Assembly: GCF_031456545.1 (NCBI RefSeq)
Contig: NZ_JAVDUV010000001.1
Location: forward strand, 2,170,001-2,234,000
Source: Agromyces sp. 3263
Lineage (GTDB): Bacteria; Actinomycetota; Actinomycetes; Actinomycetales; Microbacteriaceae
Length of the DNA: 64,000 nt
Direction of reading: 5' to 3'
A program made the position numbers and the translations under genes. This document shows positions 25,270-35,193 of this stretch, in pieces. The notes beneath the pieces were generated by a model that was not told the DNA's origin, ran no database searches, and saw only the letters and a program-made list of their open reading frames with translations. Positions within the stretch are counted from its first letter, which is position 1; each line of letters opens with the position of its first letter.

Positions 25270-26195
25270 TGAGCATCGACACCGCGCCCGACACCACCCG
25301 GGCGATCGTGACGGATGCCGCGGCGCACGGCCCGCGCACGCGGTATGGGGTGGCGCGGAAGCATCCGCCCACCTCGTTCGCGGGCATCGCACTGCGCACC
25401 CCCTACTGGGTGGTCACCGGCGCGCTCGCCGTGCTGTTCCTCTACCCCCTGATCTGGACGACGGTGGCGTCGTTCTCGCCGCGGGCGGGCACGAACCAGG
25501 TCGACGGCTGGGGCCTCGGCAACTACGTGACGCTCGCGAACTACCAGGCGGGCATCTGGGTCTACCTCTTCAACTCGGTGTTCGTGTCGCTGCTCACCGT
25601 GGCCCTGACTCTCGTCATCTCGCTGCTCGGCGGCTACGCGTTCGCGCGGTTCTCGTTCCCCGGCAAGAACGCCCTGTTCCTCGCGACGCTCGCGATCCTG
25701 ATGGTGCCGTACACGACGCTGCTGATCCCGCTCTACGTGCTGCTCAACCTGGTCGGGCTGTCGAACTCGCTCGTCGGCGTCGCGCTGGTGCTCACCATGT
25801 TCCAGCTGCCGTTCTCGATGTTCATGATGCGCATCTCGTTCGAGGCCGTGCCCCGCGAGCTCGACGAGGCCGCCATGGTCGACGGATGCTCCAGCTTCAC
25901 GGTGCTCTGGCGCGTGCTGATCCCCGCCGTGAAGCCGGGCCTCATCACGGTGGCGCTCTTCGCGTTCCTCGCGGCGTGGAACGACTTCATGGCGCCGCTG
26001 ATCCTCATCAACGACTCGAACAAGATGACGCTGCCGCTGGCCGTCTCGAACCTCCGCGGGCAGGTGCAGGGAGTCGTCGACTACGGCGCCACCGAGGCCG
26101 GCGTGGTCGTGCTGGCCGTGCCGTGCATCCTGCTCTTCCTGATCCTCCAACGTCACTACGTGCGCGGCTTCATGTCGGGCGCCTTCAAGGGATGA
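25269..26195 (+). CDS. Sugar ABC transporter permease (MalG type)
   Basis: The 308-residue protein has six membrane segments and the EAA loop DEAAMVDGCSSFTVLW, with the MalG-like ending LILQRHYVRGFMSGAFKG. It is translationally coupled to the first permease and overlaps the GH127 start by four bases, so importer and hydrolase are co-produced. Confidence 0.9.
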   Translation: MSIDTAPDTTRAIVTDAAAHGPRTRYGVARKHPPTSFAGIALRTPYWVVTGALAVLFLYPLIWTTVASFSPRAGTNQVDGWGLGNYVTLANYQAGIWVYLFNSVFVSLLTVALTLVISLLGGYAFARFSFPGKNALFLATLAILMVPYTTLLIPLYVLLNLVGLSNSLVGVALVLTMFQLPFSMFMMRISFEAVPRELDEAAMVDGCSSFTVLWRVLIPAVKPGLITVALFAFLAAWNDFMAPLILINDSNKMTLPLAVSNLRGQVQGVVDYGATEAGVVVLAVPCILLFLILQRHYVRGFMSGAFKG

Positions 26196-28138
26196 CCATG
26201 ACGCTCACCACGAACACCACCACCACGACCCATGCGGTTCCCGTCGCACCGAGTGCCGGAGTACTGCGCCCGCTGGGCCTCGACGAGGTGACCATCACCG
26301 GCGGGTTGTGGGGCCGCCGGCAGGCCGTCAACGGCACCGCCACGATCGACCACATCGGCGCGTGGCTCGAGCGCGAGGGCTGGCTCGCGAACTTCGACCT
26401 CGCGGCATCCGGAGCACTTCCCGAGGGACGTCGCGGGCGCGAGTTCTCCGACTCGGAGGTCTACAAGTACCTCGAGGCGATCGCCTGGGAGATCGGCCGT
26501 CGCGACGCGGTGGGTGAGCCCGTCGACGAGCTCGAGGCGCGGTTCCGTGCGGTCGTGGCGCGGATCGCGGCCGCGCAGGAGCCCGACGGCTACCTGAACA
26601 CGCGGTTCGGGCGACCCGGTCAGGGCGCGCGCTGGTCGGACCTCGAGTGGGGCCACGAGCTGTACTGCCTGGGACATCTCTTCCAGGCGGCCGTCGCCCG
26701 GGTGCGCACGCGCCCTGACGCCGACGACGCACTCGTCGGCATCGTGCGCCGGGCGGCCGACCTCGTGTGCGGGGTCTTCGGCGTTGGCGGCGACGAGCGC
26801 ATCTGCGGACACGCCGAGGTCGAGGTGGGCCTCGCCGAGCTGGGCCGCGCGCTCGGCGAGCCGCGCTACGTCGAGCAGGCCCGCCTGTTCGTCGAGCGGC
26901 ACGGCCGGGGCACGCTACGCGAGATCGAGTGGGGCCGTTCGTACTACCAGGACGACATCGCCGTGCGCGAGGCGGGCGTGCTGCGCGGGCACTCGGTGCG
27001 GGCGAACTACCTCGCGGCCGGCGCGGCGGACGTCGCGATCGAGACCGGCGACGACGAGCTGCTCGGTGCGCTCGACCGGCAGTGGGAGACCACCGTGGAG
27101 CGTCGCACCTACGTCACCGGCGGGCAGGGCTCGCACCACCAGGACGAGGCGTTCGGCGAGGACTGGGAGCTGCCGAGCGACCGGGCCTACTCCGAGACCT
27201 GCGCGGCCGTGGCCTCCGTCATGTTCAGCTGGCGGCTGCTGCTCGCCCAGGGGGAACCGCGCTTCGCCGACCTCATCGAGCGCACGCTGTTCAACGTGGT
27301 GGAGACCTCGCCGAGTGTCTCGGGCACGACCTTCTACTACGCGAACACCCTGCACCAGCGCCGGCCCGGTGCGGTGGCCGACGCCGACACGGTGTCGCCG
27401 AGGGCGCAGTCGTCGTTGCGCGCGCCGTGGTTCGACGTGTCGTGCTGCCCGCCGAACACGGCCCGCACGTTCGCGAGCCTCGCGGGCTACCTCGCCACGG
27501 CGGACGCCTCGGGCGTGCAGCTGCACCAGTACGCGCCGGCCGCGCTCCGCACCACGCTCGAGACCGGGCAGGAGGTCGCGCTCGAAGTCGCGACCGAGTA
27601 CCCGCGTTCGGGCGGCGTGCGCGTGACGGTGCAGACGGATGCCGCGGAGCCCTGGACGCTGTCCTTTCGAGTGCCGGCGTGGGCGGCGGGCGCGCGGCTC
27701 ACCCTGCGACCCGCGGGCGCCGACCACGTGCAGGCGCAGGACGCGGAACCGGGCATGGCGTCGTGGACGCGCGCCTTCACCGCCGGCGACGTGGTCGAGC
27801 TGGAGCTTCCGGTCGAGCCGCGGTTCGCCGCTCCCGACCCCCGCGTCGACGCGGTGCGCGGATGCCTCGTGGTCGAGCGCGGCCCCGAGGTGTTCGCCCT
27901 CGAGTCGGTCGACCTCGGCGGCACGTCGCTCGCGGCATCCGACTTCGCCGACCTGCGGGTCGACCCCGCGGCCGGCCTGCGCGACGCCGCGGGCCCCGAC
28001 GGCGGCGCGGGCGTGCTCGCGACCATCGTGGATGCGCGCACCGGCGCGCGGGCTGAGGTCGCCCTCGTGCGGTACCACGAGTGGGCCGAGCGCGGGCCGT
28101 CGCAGATGCGGGTGTGGATGCCCGTCGTGGGGGCGTAG
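26192..28138 (+). CDS. GH127 beta-L-arabinofuranosidase
   Basis: The 648-residue protein fits glycoside hydrolase family 127 (DUF1680). The unusual Cys-nucleophile/zinc centre known from Bifidobacterium HypBA1 (Glu338, Cys340, Cys417, Cys418) aligns with Glu335 and Cys337 in YSETCAA and Cys418-Cys419 in DVSCCPPN. The family removes beta-L-arabinofuranose from arabino-oligosaccharides such as those of plant hydroxyproline-rich glycoproteins. No signal peptide is present, so it acts in the cytoplasm on imported sugars. ATG 26192 overlaps the permease stop (ATGA); ATG 26198 is an alternative. Confidence 0.9.
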   Translation: MTMTLTTNTTTTTHAVPVAPSAGVLRPLGLDEVTITGGLWGRRQAVNGTATIDHIGAWLEREGWLANFDLAASGALPEGRRGREFSDSEVYKYLEAIAWEIGRRDAVGEPVDELEARFRAVVARIAAAQEPDGYLNTRFGRPGQGARWSDLEWGHELYCLGHLFQAAVARVRTRPDADDALVGIVRRAADLVCGVFGVGGDERICGHAEVEVGLAELGRALGEPRYVEQARLFVERHGRGTLREIEWGRSYYQDDIAVREAGVLRGHSVRANYLAAGAADVAIETGDDELLGALDRQWETTVERRTYVTGGQGSHHQDEAFGEDWELPSDRAYSETCAAVASVMFSWRLLLAQGEPRFADLIERTLFNVVETSPSVSGTTFYYANTLHQRRPGAVADADTVSPRAQSSLRAPWFDVSCCPPNTARTFASLAGYLATADASGVQLHQYAPAALRTTLETGQEVALEVATEYPRSGGVRVTVQTDAAEPWTLSFRVPAWAAGARLTLRPAGADHVQAQDAEPGMASWTRAFTAGDVVELELPVEPRFAAPDPRVDAVRGCLVVERGPEVFALESVDLGGTSLAASDFADLRVDPAAGLRDAAGPDGGAGVLATIVDARTGARAEVALVRYHEWAERGPSQMRVWMPVVGA

Positions 28139-28193
28139 GGCGCGGCGCGGCGGCCCGCGACCGGGCCCGGCGCGTCTGCTCGGAGCCCGCGCC

Positions 28194-29222
28194 TCAGGGC
28201 TTGACGAGCCCGAGCTCGAGCAGGCTCCGCGCCGACGCCAGGATCGCCTCCTGCGGGGTGCGCGGGTTCCAGCCGAGCATCCGGGTGGCCTTCTCGTGCG
28301 AGGCGCCGCGCGCTCGCCGCAGCTGCGGGGCGATGGCGCGCAGCTCGGGGCTGACGACGGCGCCGGCGCGCACGAGCCAGCGCGGCAGCGTGCGCGTCGG
28401 CACGTGCCTGGCGTCGGCGCCGAGGTGACGGCGCAGCAGCATCGCCATGTCGTGGAAGGAGATCGGGTCGCCCGCGACGGCGAGGAACCGCTCGCCCGCG
28501 GCATCCGGATGCCGCATCGCCAGCACGTGCAGGTCGGCCACGTCGCGCACGTCCACCCCGGTCGTGGTGCCGGGCGGCACCGCCGGCACCTTGCCGTTCA
28601 GCAGGCGCAGCAGCACGTGGATGGACGTCGAGAAGTCGGCGCCGAGCGCCGGCCCGAAGATCACGACCGGGTTCACCGTGGCGAACTCGAGGCCGGCGCC
28701 CTCGCGTTCGATGAACTCCCACGCCGCCCGCTCGGCGAGCGTCTTCGACTGGATGTAGGGCGTGAGGTGCGGCGCCGTGAGGTCGGTCCAGTCCACCTCG
28801 GTGAACGGGCGGCCGGGGTCGGTGCCATAGCCGATGGCCGCGAACGACGACGTCTGCACCACGCGTCGCACGCCCGTGTCGCGGGCGGCCCGCAGCACGC
28901 GCAACACACCCTCGCGTGCCGGCTCGATCAGGTCGTTCGCGTCCTTCGGCTGGCGAACGGGAAGGGGGGATGCCACGTGCAGCACGTACCGGGTGCCGTC
29001 GACCGCGTCGAGCCAGCCGTCGTCCTGCATGAGGTCGGCGACGACGAACTCGATCCCCGTCGGGTCCTCGCCGCCCGCGCGCACGAGGTCGCGCACCTGG
29101 CCGGCCCGGTCGAGAGATCGCACCGTCGTGCGCACGCGGTAGCCCTCGCGCAGCAGCGCGACGATGCAGTGCGCGCCGACGAAGCCCGTTCCGCCGGTCA
29201 CGAGCACGAGTTCCCCGCTCAT
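28194..29222 (-). CDS. NAD-dependent epimerase/dihydroflavonol-4-reductase-like protein
   Basis: The 342-residue extended SDR has GGTGFVGAHC at its N-terminus, VLHVASPL near residue 80, QTSSFAAIGYG with the catalytic Ser, and PYIQSKTLAE with the Tyr-Lys pair. The DFR-like family reduces ketones or aldehydes with NADPH. It is convergent with the GH127 operon and is not obviously part of it. Substrate is unknown. Confidence 0.8.
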   Translation of the reverse strand: MSGELVLVTGGTGFVGAHCIVALLREGYRVRTTVRSLDRAGQVRDLVRAGGEDPTGIEFVVADLMQDDGWLDAVDGTRYVLHVASPLPVRQPKDANDLIEPAREGVLRVLRAARDTGVRRVVQTSSFAAIGYGTDPGRPFTEVDWTDLTAPHLTPYIQSKTLAERAAWEFIEREGAGLEFATVNPVVIFGPALGADFSTSIHVLLRLLNGKVPAVPPGTTTGVDVRDVADLHVLAMRHPDAAGERFLAVAGDPISFHDMAMLLRRHLGADARHVPTRTLPRWLVRAGAVVSPELRAIAPQLRRARGASHEKATRMLGWNPRTPQEAILASARSLLELGLVKP

Positions 29223-29251
29223 CCAGCCCCCACGGGTGGGACTCTACTCCG

Positions 29252-29662
29252 TCAGCTCGCGACGCCGGGTGGGGACTGCGGCGGGGCGCCGACGGGGGCC
29301 AGCCAGATCGCGGGCGCCGGCCACACGATGCCGTACGAGGCGAGCACGAGCACCGTGAACGCGTAGATCATCACGGCCATCGTGAGGCATCCGAGCACGA
29401 TGCCGGTGATCGGCAGGGGTGCCTTGCGCCGCCCGAGCGAGCGGTACCGCGACGCCGACATGCCGCCGAGCCAGACCGCCAGCGACCCGAAGAGCACGAG
29501 CCACGCCGTGCGCTCGTACTGCCCCTCCAGCGGCACGAAGAAGCAGGTGAGCGTCGTGATCACGCCGATGCCGACCGAGGACCAGCCGAAGAACCGGGCC
29601 CAGCCGACACCCTCGGCGGCATCGCCGCCCCACCGCATCCACTCGCTCATCGGCTCGATCAT
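29252..29662 (-). CDS. Small membrane protein of unknown function
   Basis: I do not recognise this 136-residue protein. It has about three membrane segments (FFGWSSVGIGVITTLTCFF, AWLVLFGSLAVWLGG, ITGIVLGCLTMAVMIYAFTVLVLASYGIVW) and an RRKAP linker, resembling short DUF4190-like proteins. Start is either ATG 29662 or ATG 29650; neither has a strong ribosome site. Confidence 0.5.
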   Translation of the reverse strand: MIEPMSEWMRWGGDAAEGVGWARFFGWSSVGIGVITTLTCFFVPLEGQYERTAWLVLFGSLAVWLGGMSASRYRSLGRRKAPLPITGIVLGCLTMAVMIYAFTVLVLASYGIVWPAPAIWLAPVGAPPQSPPGVAS

Positions 29663-29733
29663 CGCACGCCGGCCGGGAACGCGAGTGGGCCCGCCTCCGA
29701 GGAGACGGGCCCACCGTGGTGCGAGCGGTTCGG

Positions 29734-32025
29734 CTACTGCGGGTTGACGACGTCCACCGTCATCGCGCCGCCTTCCACCTGGCTGGTCACCGTGGCGGTC
29801 ACTCCGTGGCCGGCGACGAGGACTCCGCCCAGCGGGTTGAGCGGGCTCATGAACGCATCCTTCACCGCATCCGTGAACGTCGCGGTCTGCTGCCGCTGCG
29901 ATCCGTCGCCGACGACCGCCGCGACGGACTGCACCGTCTGGTTCTTGCCCTTGCCGACGAGGATCTCCTTGTGCAGCGCGACCTGGTCGATCGGCTGCAG
30001 GCCGAAGGTGGCGTCGTACGGCTGGCGACGGTTGCTCGGCTTGGTGCCGTCGGGGTAGGTCATCGGGACGACACCGGCGTCGATCGGCAGCGCGAGGCCG
30101 TGGCCCTGGTGATCGATCGTGTTGTTGTCGGTGTAGGTCTCGTCGACCGCCCACACGAGCATGCCGTCCTGGAACGGGAAGCGCTCCACGTGGTCGGGCT
30201 TCGTGTAGGCCGCGTCGAACTGGTACGGGCCGTTGCGCAGCGTGTCGTCGTAGCCGACGTAGGTGCGGTTCTCGACCAGGTAGTAGGCGTCGCCCGTGCT
30301 GGTCTCGGAGCCGGTGCTGATCTTGAAGCCGCCCGCGGCGGTCCAACCGTTGGCGCCGCCCTCGACGCTGTCGCTCAGCAGAGTGGTGCCGCCGCTCTTC
30401 ACGACGATGTCGTCGAGGAATGCGCCGGCGAGGTGCACGCCGCCGTCGGACTGGTAGCGGAAGCGGAACAGCGTGTTCGCGTTGCCGCCCGGCACCGAGT
30501 ACTTCAGCGTCGTCCACTTGCCGTTGGACGTGTCGGAGAGGCTGCCGACGGTGATCCAGTGGGCGCCACCGTCGGTCGAGTACTCGCCGTAGAGGTAGTC
30601 GAAGCCGGCCTCGATGTCGTACCAGGCCTTGGCCGAGACCGTCGCGGTCTTGACCTTCGACAGGTCGAGCGTGCGCTCGAGCGTCGTGTTCAGGTCGTCG
30701 GCGCTCGAGGTCCACCACGCGTGTCCGCCGTTCGGCGTCACGTAGTCGTTGGTGACGGGCGCGTCGGGCACGTCGACGACGAGGGCCTGGTCCTGGCCGT
30801 CGGCCTGCAGGGCGGCCGGGCTCAGCGTGTAGGAGCCGCTCTGGCCGGGGTCGACGACCGAGTAGTCCAGCCAGCCGAGCTGGAGCTTCTCCCACGGGCC
30901 CATGTAGCCGGGCGTGGTGCCGATGTCCTCGGTGCCGTGGTTGAGCCACGAGCCGCTCGACATGAGCGTCCAGAACGCGGTCGAGTTCTCGCCGCCGTTC
31001 GTGTCGTAGAAGTCGGGCAGGCCGAGGTCGTGGCCGAACTCGTGCGCGAACACACCGAGGCCGCCGTTCTCCGCCTCGACCGTGTAGTCGCCGATCCAGA
31101 AGCCGGTGTCGCCGATCTGCGCGCCGCCGAACTTGGCGCCGTCGGGGCCGGTCGTGCCATAGTCGGTCGAGTTCACGTACCAGCGGTGCGACCAGATGGC
31201 GTCCTCGCCCTGCGCGCCACCGCCGGCGTCCTCACCCTCGCCGGCGTGCACGGCCTGGAAGTGGTCGAGGTAGCCGTCGGGCTCGTCGAAGTTGCCGTCG
31301 TTGTCGGCGTCGTAGCGGTCCCACACGTCGAAGGAGGCGAGCTCGGCCTTGATGTCGGCGTCGGTCTTGCCGGCCGCCACCTGCGCGTCGTACCAGGCGT
31401 TGCCGGTGTCCTCGATGAACTGCCACGAGCCGCCGAAGTCCTCGACCGTGTTGTCACCGTAGGTGGACGCGTTGCCGGGCACCGTCACCCAGTCGCTGAC
31501 CTCGCCGTCGATCGAGTAGTTGCCCGACGACTGCTTCTCGTAGAAGTCCTTGAACGACTCGCCGTCGCCGAAGAAGAGGTCTTCGTAGGTGTCCTGGTTG
31601 AAGTCGGGCAGCCAGTGCGTGCTGTTGTTCACCGTGCGGTCGGGCTGCGGGATCTCGTTGTGCAGCGGCCCGGGCGTGGAGCCGAGCTTGCCGGCGGTCT
31701 GGTCGCCGAACTGCGAAAGGATCGTGAACACCCGGTCGGTGCCGGTCACGGCCGCCTGGTAGTACTTGTCGGTGTCGAGCTGCACGACGCCGTCTTCGCC
31801 GGGCGAGGCCTGGCCCGAGAGGATGAGCTTCTGGGCGGCCTTGCGGCGCTGGTTCTGCCGCTCGGTGAGCGGGCCGGGGCGGTTGTCGAGCCGCTGGGCC
31901 GCGGCCGTGTCCGAGGTGGGACCGTCGGCGGGGGCGGCGACGGCTGCAGGCCCGAAGGCCGCACCCGCCATGACCGTCATGCCCGCCGCCGCGACGGCGA
32001 CCACGCCGCGCATACGTCGATTCAC
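29734..32025 (-). CDS. Secreted M6-family metallopeptidase (immune inhibitor A-like)
   Basis: The 763-residue protein starts at GTG with AAGGAGA upstream. A signal peptide (MRGVVAVAAAGMTVMAGAAFGPAAVAA) is followed by a propeptide-like region and the catalytic domain with HEFGH (His328, Glu329, His332) followed by DLGLPDFYDT. Asp-rich loops (DADNDGNFDEPDGYLD) probably bind calcium. From about residue 480, carbohydrate-binding/jelly-roll-like domains include TFKYSVPGG-type strands and EGGANGWTAAGGF. The family degrades host or environmental proteins outside the cell. It appears monocistronic. Confidence 0.88.
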   Translation of the reverse strand: MNRRMRGVVAVAAAGMTVMAGAAFGPAAVAAPADGPTSDTAAAQRLDNRPGPLTERQNQRRKAAQKLILSGQASPGEDGVVQLDTDKYYQAAVTGTDRVFTILSQFGDQTAGKLGSTPGPLHNEIPQPDRTVNNSTHWLPDFNQDTYEDLFFGDGESFKDFYEKQSSGNYSIDGEVSDWVTVPGNASTYGDNTVEDFGGSWQFIEDTGNAWYDAQVAAGKTDADIKAELASFDVWDRYDADNDGNFDEPDGYLDHFQAVHAGEGEDAGGGAQGEDAIWSHRWYVNSTDYGTTGPDGAKFGGAQIGDTGFWIGDYTVEAENGGLGVFAHEFGHDLGLPDFYDTNGGENSTAFWTLMSSGSWLNHGTEDIGTTPGYMGPWEKLQLGWLDYSVVDPGQSGSYTLSPAALQADGQDQALVVDVPDAPVTNDYVTPNGGHAWWTSSADDLNTTLERTLDLSKVKTATVSAKAWYDIEAGFDYLYGEYSTDGGAHWITVGSLSDTSNGKWTTLKYSVPGGNANTLFRFRYQSDGGVHLAGAFLDDIVVKSGGTTLLSDSVEGGANGWTAAGGFKISTGSETSTGDAYYLVENRTYVGYDDTLRNGPYQFDAAYTKPDHVERFPFQDGMLVWAVDETYTDNNTIDHQGHGLALPIDAGVVPMTYPDGTKPSNRRQPYDATFGLQPIDQVALHKEILVGKGKNQTVQSVAAVVGDGSQRQQTATFTDAVKDAFMSPLNPLGGVLVAGHGVTATVTSQVEGGAMTVDVVNPQ

Positions 32026-32090
32026 GAGTTCTCCTTACATGGAAATGCGCCCGGGATCGCCGGGCACGGTGCGGGAAACCTAACACCGAC

Positions 32091-32106
32091 CTTCCCCTCG
32101 GGGAAG
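32091..32106. promoter_or_regulatory. Palindrome upstream of the M6 peptidase
   Basis: CTTCCCCT/CGGGGAAG is a near-perfect 16-bp palindrome 66 bases upstream of the peptidase start. It may be an operator; no clear -35/-10 pair was identified in the 229-base gap 32026-32254. Confidence 0.35.
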
Positions 32107-32254
32107 AGGTTGACCTCGGTCATGTTCCGAAACGACCCGAATCGTTATCGCGCGCTGCATCCGCGTCGCACTACCTGCGAACGACGCAACGAATCCGAGG
32201 GCGCGACCTCTTGTGCAGATCGCGCCTTCGGGCGAAAATACGTGCCGATTCCGA

Positions 32255-33376
32255 TCAGGCAGCCACCTCCGGCGCGGCCTCGGCCTCGACCGCCGTCGCC
32301 GCACGGCCGCCGAGCAGCGCCTCGACCACGAAGGTCGCGTCGCGGTCCATGCCCATCAGGGTCTCGGACGCCACGGAGTACTGGAACGGCATGCCCACGA
32401 ACCCGAGCCCGGGGCATCCGCTCGCGAGCCCCCGCTCCTCGACGGGGAGCCCGTGCTCGTCGACGACGCCCTCGATGCCGATCCAGCCGAGGTCCGGCCG
32501 GGATCCCGTGCACCACACGACGGTCGCGGCGTCCATCGCCGTGCCGTCGGCCGTGACCGGTCGCCCGGCCTCGACGCGGTCGATGCGGTCGACCTGCACG
32601 ACGCCGGCGCGCACGAGATCCTTCGGCGAGTTGCGCACGAGCATGACCCCGTGCTCGGCGCGCTCCGCCCTGACGGCGCGCCCTCGCTCCGTGTCGATGG
32701 TCGTGTTCCGGAGTCGACGGATGAAGATGCCGGTCATGAGGTTGCCGAGCGGTCGGTCGATGTCGACGGGCACGTGCCCCGGATGCCGCCCGGCGAGCGT
32801 CACGGCGTGGCCGGCGCGCGCGGCCTCGAGCGCGACATCCGTGCCCGAGTTCGCGGCGCCGACCACGAGCACCGGCCCGTCGGCGAGCTGCTCGGGCCCC
32901 TGGTAGTCGAGTGCGTGCAGCTGCCGGATCGACGGGTCGAGCGCGGCGGCGAAGCCGGGCGTGACGGGCCGACGGTGCGCACCGGTCGTGACGATGACCT
33001 TCGACGCGAGCACCTCGTCGCCGCCCGCCAGCTCCAGGCGCAACCGCCCGTCGCCGGCGCGCGTGAGCGACACGACCCGCGCCGAGGTGCGCACGGGCAG
33101 GCGGAAGTGCGACGCGTACCGTTCCAGGTAGTCGGCGAGCTGGGCGCCGGTCGGGTAGGCGAACCGCCCGAGGTCGATGCGGAGCCCGGGCAGGCTGAGG
33201 TACGGGCGGGGGGTGAACAGCCGCAGCGAGCGGTATCGCTCGCGCCACGAGTCGCCGATGCGGGCGTGCTCGTCGAACAGCTCGAAGTCGGCGCCGCGTT
33301 CGGCGAGGTGCCTGCCGACGGTGAGGCCTGCGGCGCCTGCGCCGATGACGGCGGTGTCGATGGCGGTGGTGGACAT
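32255..33376 (-). CDS. CzcO-like NAD(P)/FAD-dependent flavoprotein
   Basis: The 373-residue protein has GAGAAGLTVGRHL for FAD binding, a second Rossmann motif LVVGAANSGTDVALEAA for NAD(P)H, and VVWCTGSRPDL near the C-terminus. This layout is shared by flavin-containing monooxygenases and CzcO-type oxidoreductases. An AGGAGG site precedes the ATG. It lies downstream of the LuxR-type regulator on the same strand, with a 107-base gap, so the regulator may control it. Confidence 0.82.
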   Translation of the reverse strand: MSTTAIDTAVIGAGAAGLTVGRHLAERGADFELFDEHARIGDSWRERYRSLRLFTPRPYLSLPGLRIDLGRFAYPTGAQLADYLERYASHFRLPVRTSARVVSLTRAGDGRLRLELAGGDEVLASKVIVTTGAHRRPVTPGFAAALDPSIRQLHALDYQGPEQLADGPVLVVGAANSGTDVALEAARAGHAVTLAGRHPGHVPVDIDRPLGNLMTGIFIRRLRNTTIDTERGRAVRAERAEHGVMLVRNSPKDLVRAGVVQVDRIDRVEAGRPVTADGTAMDAATVVWCTGSRPDLGWIGIEGVVDEHGLPVEERGLASGCPGLGFVGMPFQYSVASETLMGMDRDATFVVEALLGGRAATAVEAEAAPEVAA

Positions 33377-33483
33377 GATGGCCTCCTGGAGGATCCGGAT
33401 CGCTGGTGCCCGCGACGCTACGGATGCCGCGTCGCCGCCGCGTCGGCAGAAATGACCAGTTCCGCGGGCCTCGGGATGCCGCG

Positions 33484-35103
33484 TCAGGATGCCGCGGCGA
33501 GCCCGTGCTCGAAGGCGAACGCCGTGGCGCCGGCTCGATTGGCGAGACCGAGCTTGCCGAGGATGTTGCTCACGTGCCGCGCGACCGTGCGCTCGCTCAG
33601 GAAGAGCTCCTGGGCGATCTGCCGGTTGGTCCGTCCGCCGGCGATGAGCCGTAGCACCTCCACCTCACGCCGGGTGAGTCCGGCGGATGCCGCGGCCGCC
33701 GATCGCCCGGCTCCGGCCGCCGTGCGCTCGAGCCGGTCGAGGTCGGCCACCGCGCCGAGGTCGGCGAGCACCGTGCGCGCCGCGTCGAACTCGAGCTGGG
33801 CGGCCTCCTCGTCGCCGGCCGCGCGGTTCGCGCGCCCGAGCAGCACCCGGGTCACGGCGGCCTCGTACGGCGCCTCGAGCTGCCGCCACGCCGACCACGC
33901 GCGTCGCAGCAGCGGGAGCGCCCGGTCTGCGGCATCCGCCTGCAGCAGGAGGCGCGCGTCGGCGCGATCGGCCTGCGCACCGAGGTAGGGCGTGGCCATC
34001 AGGTCGGCCATGGCGCGGAGCTGGGCGGCGGCGCCGGCGGCGACCGCCGGGTCGCCGTGCTCGACCTCGAGCTCGACCTGCGCGGCGAGCAGCTCGGCGC
34101 GGATGCTCAGGCTCGGCGCCGACTCGAGGGCGCGGACGATGCCCGACCGGGCCGTGGCCGTGCGGCCCTCGTCGCGCCGCAGGCGGGCGAGGCCGGGCTG
34201 CACCTCTCGGCCGAGCTCCGCGGCGCGCCGGTACGCGGCCTCGGCCTCGTCGCGACGGCCCGCGAGCCGGTGCAGCTCCGCCACGCCGTAGTAGGCGTGC
34301 TCGAGGGCGAGGGCACGGCGCTCCCGCTCGCAGACGTCGGCGAGCGTGGCGGCGGCCTCATCCCATTCACCGAGCAACTGCAGCACGCTGGCGCGGTGCA
34401 CCGAGCACTCGCCGCGGAACGGCTCGAGGCCGCGCTGCGCGTCGCACCACTCGCTGAGGTCGCGGGTCCACACGCGGGCCCGGTCGATGTCCCAGCGGTC
34501 GATGCAGCTCGCGATGACCGCGCAGTACGCGGGGCCGGCGGCGCGATCGCTGACGCGCCCGGAGGAGACGGCGAGCATGACGCGGTCCATGGCCGCGAAC
34601 CCCTCGACCGGGCGGCCGCTGAACACCAGGGACCGTGCGAGCGACATGGTGGCCAGCACCTCCAGGTCGAGGTCCCCGGCGGCCCGAGCCGATGCGGCGG
34701 CCCGTTCGCAGAGCCCGACGGATTCCTCGACCCGTCCCTGGGCGTACGCGGTCGCCCCCTGCGCGAGCGCCAGGGCCGCGTCGCCGAGCAGCGACGGGGC
34801 GCTCGCAGCGCTGAGCTCGGCCAGGCGCGCCATCCACGCTCCGGCGCGCACGACCTCGCCGCGGTCCGCGAGGGTGAACCCCAGCCAGAACACGCAGCGC
34901 ATCGCCGCATCCGTCTCGCCGGCCTCGAGGTAGGCGCGATGCGCGGCGTCCCAGGTGCGCTCGCACTCGGACTCGTGGCCGAGGAACCACGCGGCGAGGC
35001 CGAGTTCGTCGAGCTCCGCGGGCGACAGCGTGTCGCGCCGGCTCGCCAGCGCGTCGTACGTGGCGACCCAGTCGGCCGCCCGCGCTGCGGTCCCTGCTGG
35101 CAT
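33484..35103 (-). CDS. LuxR-type regulator with TPR-like sensor region
   Basis: The 539-residue protein has a C-terminal LuxR helix-turn-helix (LTRREVEVLRLIAGG ... LFLSERTVARHVSNIL, residues about 475-530) behind about 450 residues of helical TPR-like repeats (for example HAYYGVAELHRLAGRRDEAEAAY). No ATPase Walker motif is seen, so it is not a full MalT/LAL protein. It probably responds to a partner protein or small ligand. Start ATG 35103 is the first good one in the frame. It is divergent from the GlxA regulator. Confidence 0.8.
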   Translation of the reverse strand: MPAGTAARAADWVATYDALASRRDTLSPAELDELGLAAWFLGHESECERTWDAAHRAYLEAGETDAAMRCVFWLGFTLADRGEVVRAGAWMARLAELSAASAPSLLGDAALALAQGATAYAQGRVEESVGLCERAAASARAAGDLDLEVLATMSLARSLVFSGRPVEGFAAMDRVMLAVSSGRVSDRAAGPAYCAVIASCIDRWDIDRARVWTRDLSEWCDAQRGLEPFRGECSVHRASVLQLLGEWDEAAATLADVCERERRALALEHAYYGVAELHRLAGRRDEAEAAYRRAAELGREVQPGLARLRRDEGRTATARSGIVRALESAPSLSIRAELLAAQVELEVEHGDPAVAAGAAAQLRAMADLMATPYLGAQADRADARLLLQADAADRALPLLRRAWSAWRQLEAPYEAAVTRVLLGRANRAAGDEEAAQLEFDAARTVLADLGAVADLDRLERTAAGAGRSAAAASAGLTRREVEVLRLIAGGRTNRQIAQELFLSERTVARHVSNILGKLGLANRAGATAFAFEHGLAAAS

Positions 35104-35193
35104 GTGGCCATTGTGCGCCCCGCCGCGGCACCCGGCAACCGGGTCGCCGCCCGTCGCTGGCGGGATGCTTGCGCGGCGTGCGATTCTGGCCGG

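Noticed and set aside
32205..33988. A plus-strand open frame opposite the flavoprotein and LuxR genes
   Set aside because: It is the antisense of two genes with clear motifs.
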